From Ch67 sp964491665 (GTDB lineage: Bacteria; Pseudomonadota; Gammaproteobacteria; Pseudomonadales; Ketobacteraceae): a stretch of 6,753 nucleotides of DNA. Made by a program: the position numbers and the translations under genes. The number at the start of each line of letters is the position of its first letter. Position 1 is the first letter of the stretch. The DNA lies in assembly GCA_964491665.1 (NCBI GenBank), contig CAZBII010000220.1:1-6753 (forward strand). The letters run 5' to 3'. The notes beneath the pieces are model-generated. The model did not search any database, was not told where the DNA came from, and worked only from the letters and a program-made list of their open reading frames with translations. Positions 1 through 5,217 of the stretch are shown one piece after another.

Positions 1-21
1 GCAGAACGTCCACCAACAACA

Positions 22-28
22 CCCACAC
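22..28 (-). promoter_or_regulatory. boxC-like element of the rrn leader
   Basis: GTGTGGG on the minus strand follows boxA by 16 nt. A GTGTGGG stretch also follows boxA in the E. coli rrn leader (from memory). It is short, so the call rests on its position. Confidence 0.45.
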
Positions 29-44
29 TTATTACTTCTAACTG

Positions 45-57
45 ATTGTTAAAGAGC
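45..57 (-). promoter_or_regulatory. boxA antitermination element
   Basis: The minus strand reads GCTCTTTAACAAT, identical over 13 nt to the Escherichia coli rrn leader boxA core as I recall it. In the RNA it is bound by NusB-NusE (S10), starting the antitermination complex that protects rRNA transcription from Rho. It is strong evidence that this is an rrn leader. Confidence 0.9.
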
Positions 58-60
58 GTC

Positions 61-75
61 GCCCTTTTCTGGGGC
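61..75 (-). promoter_or_regulatory. boxB-like hairpin of the rrn antitermination leader
   Basis: The minus strand reads GCCCCAGAAAAGGGC: a GCCC/GGGC stem around an A-rich loop, matching lambda nutR boxB (GCCCTGAAAAAGGGC) at 12 of 15 positions. It lies 3 nt before boxA, the boxB-boxA order of rrn leaders (in lambda nut sites boxA comes first). Confidence 0.6.
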
Positions 76-90
76 CTCTCATCGAGAGAG
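76..90 (-). repeat. Short stem-loop at the 5' end of the P2 transcript
   Basis: An inverted repeat CTCTC/GAGAG with a 5-nt loop lies at the predicted P2 start. It could form a 5' hairpin in the leader RNA. The stem is only 5 bp, so its role is uncertain. Confidence 0.35.
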
Positions 91-95
91 CGCGT

Positions 96-123
96 ATTCT
101 ACATTTCGCTTTCTCGATGTCAA
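96..123 (-). promoter_or_regulatory. rrn promoter P2 (sigma70, downstream)
   Basis: A perfect TTGACA -35 box (118-123, minus strand) is separated by 16 bp from TAGAAT (96-101), five of six matches to the -10 consensus. A/T-rich DNA lies upstream (about 124-175). With P1 about 115 bp upstream it forms a tandem pair, the usual rrn arrangement. The predicted start is near 89, just before the boxB and boxA elements. Confidence 0.8.
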
Positions 124-210
124 CACCTTATTTTCAAACTTGTTTAAGATGTTGTTTTTTCTAAGCTTTCCGCCGTTTTTCTGTTTGGCTTCAGCGTCGA
201 AGTGGTGCGC

Positions 211-238
211 ATTATAGGGGTCTCAGATTTCCCGTCAA
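211..238 (-). promoter_or_regulatory. rrn promoter P1 (sigma70, upstream)
   Basis: On the minus strand a TTGACG -35 box (233-238) is followed after 16 bp by a perfect TATAAT -10 box (211-216). The downstream discriminator GCGCACC is GC-rich, as expected for rRNA promoters controlled by ppGpp/DksA (family knowledge). The bases upstream of the -35 box (about 239-265) are A/T-rich and could act as an UP element; they overlap the last codons of tyrS. Transcription would start near 204. Confidence 0.85.
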
Positions 239-259
239 CCACTTTCTTTCAAAAATGTT

Positions 260-1468
260 TCAGTGCTTTATTGTGACCCTGGCGAACTTCTTTTTGCCGG
301 CCTGGCAAACATAGGTGGCACCCGGACTCAAGCGACGCTGAATATCCAGCACCGGCTCGCCGTTCACCCTGACCGCACCCTGCTTCATCATGTCGCGGGC
401 ACGCCCCGTGGTTTCTGTGAGTCCAGCAAGCTGAACGACGTTAGGCAAAAGCAATCCCTCAGGGCCTTCTGCCACCAACTCCACTTCGGGCATGTCGTCC
501 GGCATGTCGCCCCACTTGAACTTGTTGCCCGCCCCCTTGTGTGCTTCGCGCGCTGCATCCTGACCGTGAAAACGAATTACTATCTCTTCCGCAAGACGCA
601 CCTTGATGTCACGCGGATTGGCGCCTTCGACAACCTCGCGCTTGAATATCGCAATTTCCTGGTTGGTGCGAAAACTGAGCAAATCGTAGTAACGCCACAT
701 GAGATCATCGCTGATCGACATGATCTTGCCGTACATCTCGGAAGGCGCATCATTGACGCCAATATAGTTACCCAGCGATTTCGACATCTTCTGGACCCCG
801 TCGAGCCCCTCCAGGATCGGCATCATGACTATGGCCTGCGGACTTTGCCCCTGCGCCTTCTGTAATTCGCGCCCCATCAACAGGTTGAACTTCTGGTCGG
901 TACCGCCCAGCTCGACATCGGCGCGCAGCTCGACGGAATCCCAGCCCTGAATAAGCGGATAAAGGAATTCGTGGATGGCAATGGGCTGACCGTTACGGAA
1001 GCGCTTGCTGAAATCATCCCGCTCCAGCATCCGCGCGACGGTATGCCGCGACGCCAGCTGGATCATGCCAGCGGCCCCTAGCCTCTCCATCCAGGTGGAA
1101 TTGAAGACAACCTCAGTCTTGGACGGGTCCAGTATCTTGAACACCTGATCCTGGTATGACTTGGCGTTCTCCAGCACCTGCTCGCGTGTAAGCGGCTGAC
1201 GTGTCTGGTTTTTTCCCGTGGGATCACCAATCATGCCGGTGAAATCGCCAATCAGGAACAGGACGTGGTGTCCCAGATCCTGGAACTGGCGCAACTTATT
1301 GATCAGCACAGTGTGGCCAAGATGGAGATCAGGGGCCGTCGGGTCAAAGCCAGCCTTTATCCGCAAAGGACGACCTTCTTTCAACTTGGCAACCAGGTCG
1401 GCTTCCAGCAGGATTTCTTCGGCTCCCCGCTTGATGAGAGCCAGGGCGTTTTCAATGGCTTCAGACAC
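260..1468 (-). CDS. tyrS: Tyrosyl-tRNA synthetase (KMSKS-type, TyrZ-like)
   Basis: A class I aminoacyl-tRNA synthetase that charges tRNA-Tyr with tyrosine in the cytoplasm. From the chosen start the protein is 402 aa, close to the roughly 400 aa of Pseudomonas homologues. The HIGH signature is HLGH at about residues 49-52, GGTDQKFN is at about 188-195, and KMSKS at about 227-231 places it with the KMSKS (TyrZ-like) rather than the KFGKT form. The last ~60 residues form the S4 RNA-binding domain. The GTG at 1466-1468 (protein starting VSEAIENAL) is preferred because AAGGTG (1475-1480) lies 6 nt upstream and homologues begin here; the open frame continues to an ATG at 1564 but the extra 32 residues look non-conserved. 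The stop codon abuts rrn promoter P1 with no visible terminator. Some annotators would use tyrZ. Confidence 0.95.
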   Translation of the reverse strand: MSEAIENALALIKRGAEEILLEADLVAKLKEGRPLRIKAGFDPTAPDLHLGHTVLINKLRQFQDLGHHVLFLIGDFTGMIGDPTGKNQTRQPLTREQVLENAKSYQDQVFKILDPSKTEVVFNSTWMERLGAAGMIQLASRHTVARMLERDDFSKRFRNGQPIAIHEFLYPLIQGWDSVELRADVELGGTDQKFNLLMGRELQKAQGQSPQAIVMMPILEGLDGVQKMSKSLGNYIGVNDAPSEMYGKIMSISDDLMWRYYDLLSFRTNQEIAIFKREVVEGANPRDIKVRLAEEIVIRFHGQDAAREAHKGAGNKFKWGDMPDDMPEVELVAEGPEGLLLPNVVQLAGLTETTGRARDMMKQGAVRVNGEPVLDIQRRLSPGATYVCQAGKKKFARVTIKH

Positions 1469-1513
1469 TTTAATCACCTTGGTGCTTGATTTAAGGGCAA
1501 AAATAGGGCCGGA

Positions 1514-1522
1514 ATTGTAGCA
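1514..1522 (-). promoter_or_regulatory. Candidate extended -10 promoter for tyrS
   Basis: The minus strand reads TGCTACAAT: TACAAT (5 of 6 to consensus) preceded by TGN, an extended -10 element. No good -35 box lies at the right distance; that position is GC-rich. Start would be near 1507, giving a leader of about 39 nt before the GTG start. The prediction rests on one hexamer plus position. Confidence 0.45.
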
Positions 1523-1568
1523 CAGCGAGCCCCGCAACCGGCGCGGAGCGCGCACAGGATACATGGTT

Positions 1569-1596
1569 TTGATTGTGTAAAGTTATGTGATATAAA
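1569..1596 (+). promoter_or_regulatory. Candidate sigma70 promoter for the M23 peptidase-anmK operon
   Basis: TTGATT (1569-1574, 4 of 6 to consensus) is followed after 16 bp by TATAAA (1591-1596, 5 of 6). Transcription would begin near 1603, leaving about 97 nt of A/T-rich untranslated leader, in which I see no riboswitch or strong hairpin. Confidence 0.5.
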
Positions 1597-1699
1597 ACGC
1601 AATCTGCAGTTAAAAATTACGCTAACCTGTTTCTTAAACTAGTCTGAATAATTACAACTGTTTGTTCCTTTTGCGCAGAATTCACGTTGATATCAAACA

Positions 1700-3190
1700 A
1701 TGGCTGAACGATCCAAACCCCAGACAGTTACACCTGCCTACCCCCGCAAGCATCTGCTGGCAGCAGCAGTCTGTTCTGCTGTGGTTGCCACCCTGACCCT
1801 GCTGCCGTCACCGGAAGCCACTGCGACCAAGACGATCCGCCTGGAAGCGCCGGTTACGTCGGCCACAATGCCGATTCTGGATGCCGCCGAACAGGTGGCC
1901 ATCGAAGCAGAATCCAAGGCACAGTCCGAGGAAACGGCCACGGCAGACACCGCGGCAACTGATGTCACCGGGTTGGAGAATGCCGGCCTGGAAGAGCCCG
2001 TGCAGACGTTCTCAGACGGCATGCGGACGCCGATTATGTTGGAGAATGCCGGCCTGGAAGAGCCCGTGCAGACCTGGGTATCGCAGACAGTCCGGACCGG
2101 TGACACCCTTTCCCATGTATTCAAGCGCGCCGGCCTGAACGGCCAGGACGTACAGGCCGTACTCGAAGCGGGTGGCGACACGTCAGCATTCAAGAAAATC
2201 CACCCTGGCCAGCGCCTGAACTTTGATATTCGCGATTCAGGTCTGGCGGCTGTCGAATATGTCATTTCCCGCACGGAATCCCTGCTGGTCACCAAGAAGG
2301 AAGAGGGGTTTCATGCGGAATCGGTAAAACAGGAACTGGTGCCGTTTACTTCCTACGCCGAGGGCACCATCAATTCCTCTCTCTTTGTTTCGGGCCGCAA
2401 GGCCGGTCTCTCCACATCAATGACGATGGAGCTGGCCAATATTTTTGCCTGGGACGTCGACTTTGCACTGGATATCCGCGACGGCGATTCCTTCAAGGTG
2501 ATCTACCAGCAGATGCACCTGAACGGCGAGAAAGTGAAGGACGGCGAAATCCTGGCTGCCCAGTTCACCAACCAGGGCAAGACCTACACCGCCATTCGTT
2601 ATGAAACCGACGAGCATGGCGCCGACTATTACACTCCTGCCGGCGAGAGCATGCGCAAGGCATTCCTGCGCAGCCCGGTGGATTTTGCCCGCATCAGCTC
2701 CCATTTCAACCTGGCCCGCCGCCATCCGGTCCTGCATACAATTCGTGCGCACAAGGGCACTGACTACGCGGCAGCGCGTGGCACCCCCATCAAGGCAACG
2801 GGTGACGGCAAGGTTATTTTTGCCGGCTGGAAAGGCGGTTACGGCCGCGTGGTCATTATCCAGCATGGTCAGGGCATTCAGACCCTGTATGGCCACATGA
2901 ACGGTTTCGCCCGCAATGTACGTGCCGGCAGCCGGATCAATCAGGGTCAGGTGATTGGATATGTGGGCAACACAGGGCTGGCGACCGGGCCTCACCTGCA
3001 CTATGAGTTCCACGTAAACGGCTCGGTGCGCAATCCGGTGACTGTCAAACTGCCGCAGGCCAATCCGATTGCCTCCAGTGACAGGGCCGAGTTTTCGGCG
3101 CTGGCGGCCAACATGCAAAGCCAACTGTCCACTTACGCAGCCACCATTCGTAGCGAACAGGTCGCGCGCGCCGACTCACCGAATGAGTGA
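1700..3190 (+). CDS. Membrane-anchored M23 peptidoglycan endopeptidase (LysM-like/Csd3-like, MepM family)
   Basis: A 496-aa zinc metallopeptidase expected to cut peptide cross-links of peptidoglycan in the periplasm. In order: a basic cytoplasmic start; one hydrophobic segment (about residues 18-36) acting as signal anchor; an Ala/Glu/Thr-rich linker to about 125 with a duplicated LENAGLEEPVQT; a LysM/OapA-like domain (about 126-175, VRTGDTLSHVF); a Csd3-like second domain (about 185-302); and the M23 domain (about 335-450). Zinc and catalytic residues are intact: H351 and D355 (HKGTD), H399 (YGHM), H432 and H434 (HLH). A helical tail of about 45 residues ends the protein. ATG 1700 is the only plausible start, since a TGA (1688-1690) stops the frame 12 nt upstream; no Shine-Dalgarno is visible. 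It overlaps anmK by 8 nt. The P. aeruginosa counterpart is PA0667 (from memory). Confidence 0.9.
   Translation: MAERSKPQTVTPAYPRKHLLAAAVCSAVVATLTLLPSPEATATKTIRLEAPVTSATMPILDAAEQVAIEAESKAQSEETATADTAATDVTGLENAGLEEPVQTFSDGMRTPIMLENAGLEEPVQTWVSQTVRTGDTLSHVFKRAGLNGQDVQAVLEAGGDTSAFKKIHPGQRLNFDIRDSGLAAVEYVISRTESLLVTKKEEGFHAESVKQELVPFTSYAEGTINSSLFVSGRKAGLSTSMTMELANIFAWDVDFALDIRDGDSFKVIYQQMHLNGEKVKDGEILAAQFTNQGKTYTAIRYETDEHGADYYTPAGESMRKAFLRSPVDFARISSHFNLARRHPVLHTIRAHKGTDYAAARGTPIKATGDGKVIFAGWKGGYGRVVIIQHGQGIQTLYGHMNGFARNVRAGSRINQGQVIGYVGNTGLATGPHLHYEFHVNGSVRNPVTVKLPQANPIASSDRAEFSALAANMQSQLSTYAATIRSEQVARADSPNE
1972..2073 (+). repeat. 36-bp perfect direct repeat, in frame, inside the M23 peptidase gene
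   Basis: Positions 1972-2007 and 2038-2073 are identical over 36 bp, with 30 bp between them, so the period is 66 bp (22 codons). Both copies encode LENAGLEEPVQT in the linker between the membrane anchor and the LysM-like domain. The reading frame is kept. Confidence 0.95.
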
Positions 3191-4304
3191 TGAGCTCTAT
3201 ATTGGCCTGATTTCCGGTACCAGCGTTGACGGCATTGACGCAGCGCTGGTCCGGTTTCAGGATCACCAGCCCCATCTGCTCCAGCATCACCTTCATCCCT
3301 ACCCTTCCGCTGTCAAAATAGCCCTGCAAGCCCTGTTTGTGCCCGGCGCCAACGAGATTGATCGCATGGGAGAACTGGACGTGGCGGTGGGGGAACTGTT
3401 TGCTGAAGCCGCTCTGACGCTGCTGGACAAAGCCGGTATCGCCCCGCAGCAGGTGCACGCCATTGGCAGCCACGGCCAGACGATCCGGCACCGCCCGTCG
3501 GCCTTTCACCCTTTCACCCTGCAGATTGGCGACCCGTACCGCATTGCCGCCCGCACCGGCATTGATGTTATCGCCGACTTCCGCCGTCGCGACATGGCGC
3601 TGGGTGGCCAGGGCGCGCCGCTGGCCCCGGCCTTTCATCGGGCATTTATGGGATCGCCTGCAGAGAACCGGGTACTGCTGAATCTGGGCGGGATTGCGAA
3701 TATCACCCTGCTGCCGGTGGACGGCCGGCAACCGGTAGCGTTCGATACCGGCCCCGCCAACGGTCTGATGGATGCCTGGATTCAATTGCAGAAGGGTCTG
3801 GCTTTTGATGCCAATGGCCAGTGGGCCGCCAGTGGCCGCGCCGATTCCGCCCTGCTGGAGCTGCTGCTGGACGAACCCTATTTCCGCCAGCCTGCCCCCA
3901 AAAGCACCGGCAAGGAACTGTTTCACCTGGAATGGGCGCAGGCTAGGGCGAATCTTCACCAACACGACGCCACCACAGTCCAGGCGACGCTTCTGGCGCT
4001 GAGCACCCACAGTATTGCGCAGGCGATCCGTTCAGTTGGGGGTTGCGACCGGGTGCTGGTCTGCGGCGGGGGCGCTCACAATGCCGCGCTCATGGGGCAG
4101 CTGGGGGATTTGCTGGGTATTCCGGTGGAGTCGACAGCATCAATCGGCATTGATCCAGACTGGGTGGAAGCCATGACGTTTGCCTGGCTGGCGCGCTGCC
4201 ATGTGCGCGGCGAACTGCTCGATCTGGGACCTTTTACCGGCGCCCGTCAGCCTGCAATTCTGGGATGCCGGGTGCCCGGCACACCGGCCAGCCAGGTGGT
4301 TTGA
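3183..4304 (+). CDS. anmK: Anhydro-N-acetylmuramic acid kinase
   Basis: AnmK phosphorylates and opens 1,6-anhydro-MurNAc with ATP to give MurNAc-6-phosphate, a cytoplasmic step of peptidoglycan recycling. The 373-aa protein has the usual family length. Visible motifs are GTSVDGID (about residues 12-19, nucleotide site), GSHGQTIRH (about 95-103), the ADFRRRDMALGGQGAPL block (about 131-147), NLGGIAN (167-173), FDTGPANGLMD (187-197) and VCGGGAHN (293-300). D188 in FDTGPAN probably corresponds to the catalytic aspartate known as Asp182 in P. aeruginosa AnmK. The ATG at 3183 lies inside the end of the M23 gene (stop 3188-3190) and has no clear ribosome site, so translation is probably coupled to the peptidase gene. 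It converges on erpA with 23 bp between stops. Confidence 0.95.
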   Translation: MSDELYIGLISGTSVDGIDAALVRFQDHQPHLLQHHLHPYPSAVKIALQALFVPGANEIDRMGELDVAVGELFAEAALTLLDKAGIAPQQVHAIGSHGQTIRHRPSAFHPFTLQIGDPYRIAARTGIDVIADFRRRDMALGGQGAPLAPAFHRAFMGSPAENRVLLNLGGIANITLLPVDGRQPVAFDTGPANGLMDAWIQLQKGLAFDANGQWAASGRADSALLELLLDEPYFRQPAPKSTGKELFHLEWAQARANLHQHDATTVQATLLALSTHSIAQAIRSVGGCDRVLVCGGGAHNAALMGQLGDLLGIPVESTASIGIDPDWVEAMTFAWLARCHVRGELLDLGPFTGARQPAILGCRVPGTPASQVV

Positions 4305-4310
4305 AGCCAG

Positions 4311-4331
4311 CTGACCGGCGTCCGGATTCAG
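4311..4331. terminator. Possible weak bidirectional hairpin between anmK and erpA
   Basis: CTGACCGG (4311-4318) can pair with CCGG plus TCAG (4322-4325 and 4328-4331), with a 3-nt loop and a 2-nt bulge. It spans the convergent junction and includes the erpA stop codon. Neither strand has a U-tract after the hairpin, so it is not a typical intrinsic terminator. Confidence 0.25.
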
Positions 4332-4663
4332 ATGGAAAAAGAGGAACCGCACCCGCAGGTACTGGTGGCATTGGGATTGCGCACCACGAACTGGGAACCC
4401 TGCAGCCCTTCGGTATAGTCCACTTCGGACCCCATCAGGTACTGGATGCTCATCGGGTCCACCAACAGGGTGACACCCTGATTTTCGATGCGGGTATCCC
4501 CTTCCTTTTCCTGCTCGTCGAACGTGAAGCCATAGGAGAACCCCGCACAGCCGCCACCTGTGATGTACACACGCAACTTCAGGTTGGCGTTGCCTTCTTC
4601 ATCGATCAGGCGCCGGACCTTGTTGGCCGCGCTGTCGGTGAATGTCATTGCTGCTTCGGACAT
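4328..4663 (-). CDS. erpA: A-type iron-sulfur cluster carrier/insertion protein
   Basis: A small cytoplasmic HesB/IscA-family protein that receives Fe-S clusters and delivers them to target enzymes (in E. coli, including the isoprenoid enzymes IspG/IspH and respiratory proteins). The 111-aa protein has the three cluster-binding cysteines of the family: C39 in GGGCAGFSYGF and C103/C105 in the terminal CGCGSSFSI. The SYGF block and the phrase LVDPMS at about 67-72 are typical of ErpA. The start at 4663 has AGGAG (4674-4678) 10 nt upstream; the inner ATG (residue 6) has no comparable site. It has its own promoter with a likely IscR operator, and lies 74 nt after the bactofilin stop, so read-through from that operon is also possible. 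Confidence 0.95.
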   Translation of the reverse strand: MSEAAMTFTDSAANKVRRLIDEEGNANLKLRVYITGGGCAGFSYGFTFDEQEKEGDTRIENQGVTLLVDPMSIQYLMGSEVDYTEGLQGSQFVVRNPNATSTCGCGSSFSI

Positions 4664-4698
4664 GCCGGGTGTTCTCCTGCTCGGACTGCTGAAGCGGG

Positions 4699-4727
4699 AT
4701 TATCGTAAGACCTACTAATTCAGTCAA
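4699..4727 (-). promoter_or_regulatory. sigma70 promoter of erpA
   Basis: On the minus strand TTGACT (4722-4727, 5 of 6 to consensus) is followed after exactly 17 bp by GATAAT (4699-4704, 5 of 6). The start would be near 4692, leaving about 28 nt before the erpA ATG that include its AGGAG. It lies in the gap between the bactofilin and erpA genes. Confidence 0.7.
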
Positions 4728-4731
4728 GAAT
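4707..4731 (-). promoter_or_regulatory. Probable IscR type 1 binding site at erpA
   Basis: I aligned the 25-bp E. coli type 1 IscR motif, recalled as ATASYYGACTRWWWYAGTC followed by RRSTAT, to the minus strand. The core TTGACTGAATTAGTAGG fits except for one base of AGTC, and the outer positions are mostly kept. It covers the erpA -35 box and part of the spacer, where a bound repressor would block RNA polymerase. E. coli erpA is known to be IscR-regulated. The call depends on my recall of the consensus. Confidence 0.55.
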
Positions 4732-4737
4732 TGCTGA

Positions 4738-5217
4738 TCAGGCAGGACTCTGCCGGGTTTCCAGCGGCGGCTTCTTGTCCTCGCTGCGGGCAGGCTTGCC
4801 CAGATCCAGCGCGGCGCTGGGGGCAGTGGCAGCGGCCTTGGGCGGCTGGACATGCACCAGCGAGCCATTCACTTCCGCGCCCATGACCATTTCGATCAGC
4901 TGGTAGTGCACATTGCCGTTCACCACGGCCTTGGCGGCCAGCTCCACATGCACGGACGAATGCACGTCGCCCGACACCTTGCCGTTGATGACGACATGCG
5001 GCACATGGATTTCGCCCTCGATGTGGCCGGCCTCGCTCAGCCGCAGCAGGGAATCGCTGCCCGCCTCGGCCCGCACATTGCCCTTGATGGTGCCTTCCAC
5101 CAGCAGGCCGCCGTCGAACACCACGTCACCGTTGATGACGGTACCCTTGGCGATCATGGTGGTCTTGCCGGCATGGCGATCGAAATCAACCTTCTTGTTC
5201 TTGTCCTTTCCCCACAT
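4738..5217 (-). CDS. Bactofilin (polymer-forming cytoskeletal protein)
   Basis: A 159-aa bactofilin, a cytoskeletal protein that polymerises without nucleotides through a right-handed beta-helix; relatives scaffold cell-wall enzymes and set cell shape. The beta-helix domain spans about residues 20-125, seen as repeated short strands with Gly turns such as KGTVINGDVVFDGGLLVEG, TIKGNV, GHIEGEI, KVSGDV and VNGNV. It is preceded by a short Lys-rich start (MWGKDKNKKV) and followed by a disordered Ala/Pro/Lys-rich tail (about 125-159). There is no membrane segment. The ATG has GAGG (5227-5230) 9 nt upstream. The gene overlaps the end of the upstream membrane-protein gene by 32 nt, which suggests coupled translation and a shared function. 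The counterpart in P. aeruginosa is PA0664 (from memory). Confidence 0.9.
   Translation of the reverse strand: MWGKDKNKKVDFDRHAGKTTMIAKGTVINGDVVFDGGLLVEGTIKGNVRAEAGSDSLLRLSEAGHIEGEIHVPHVVINGKVSGDVHSSVHVELAAKAVVNGNVHYQLIEMVMGAEVNGSLVHVQPPKAAATAPSAALDLGKPARSEDKKPPLETRQSPA

Larger units (their letters stand above)
1..204 (-). other. rRNA operon leader (transcribed region before 16S rRNA, gene off the left edge)
   Basis: Read on the minus strand, this stretch follows two tandem strong promoters and carries a boxB-like hairpin, a boxA and a boxC-like GTGTGGG in the order found in enterobacterial rrn leaders. The context, just after tyrS, matches the rrn operon next to tyrS in Pseudomonas aeruginosa (from memory). 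The mature 16S sequence is not visible: the window ends about 45 nt past boxA, earlier than 16S would begin. There is no protein-coding gene here. A 23S-upstream spacer also carries boxA, but the two strong promoters favour the 16S leader. Confidence 0.85.

Noticed and set aside
263..865. Open frame of 200 codons on the plus strand opposite tyrS
   Set aside because: It lies wholly antisense to a clear tyrosyl-tRNA synthetase, has no recognisable domain and no ribosome site; it is a shadow of the conserved gene.
1469..1564. Longer tyrS start at ATG 1562-1564
   Set aside because: The 32 added residues are Arg-rich and unlike known tyrosyl-tRNA synthetases, the predicted promoter (1514-1522) would lie inside them, and the GTG at 1466-1468 has a good AAGGTG site.
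1581..1599. Zur-like box (GTTATGTGATATAAAAC) before the M23 peptidase gene, attractive because some M23 endopeptidases are Zur-regulated
   Set aside because: The two halves do not form the expected palindrome (most central positions mismatch), and the A/T-rich bases are better explained as the -10 region of the promoter.
3045..4010. 321-codon minus-strand frame opposite anmK
   Set aside because: anmK on the other strand carries all its family motifs; this frame has no motif and ends in a position unrelated to any signal.
4267..4280. Palindrome GCCGGG-TG-CCCGGC near the end of anmK as a terminator
   Set aside because: It lies inside the coding region and is not followed by a T-tract; such GC palindromes are common in this base composition.
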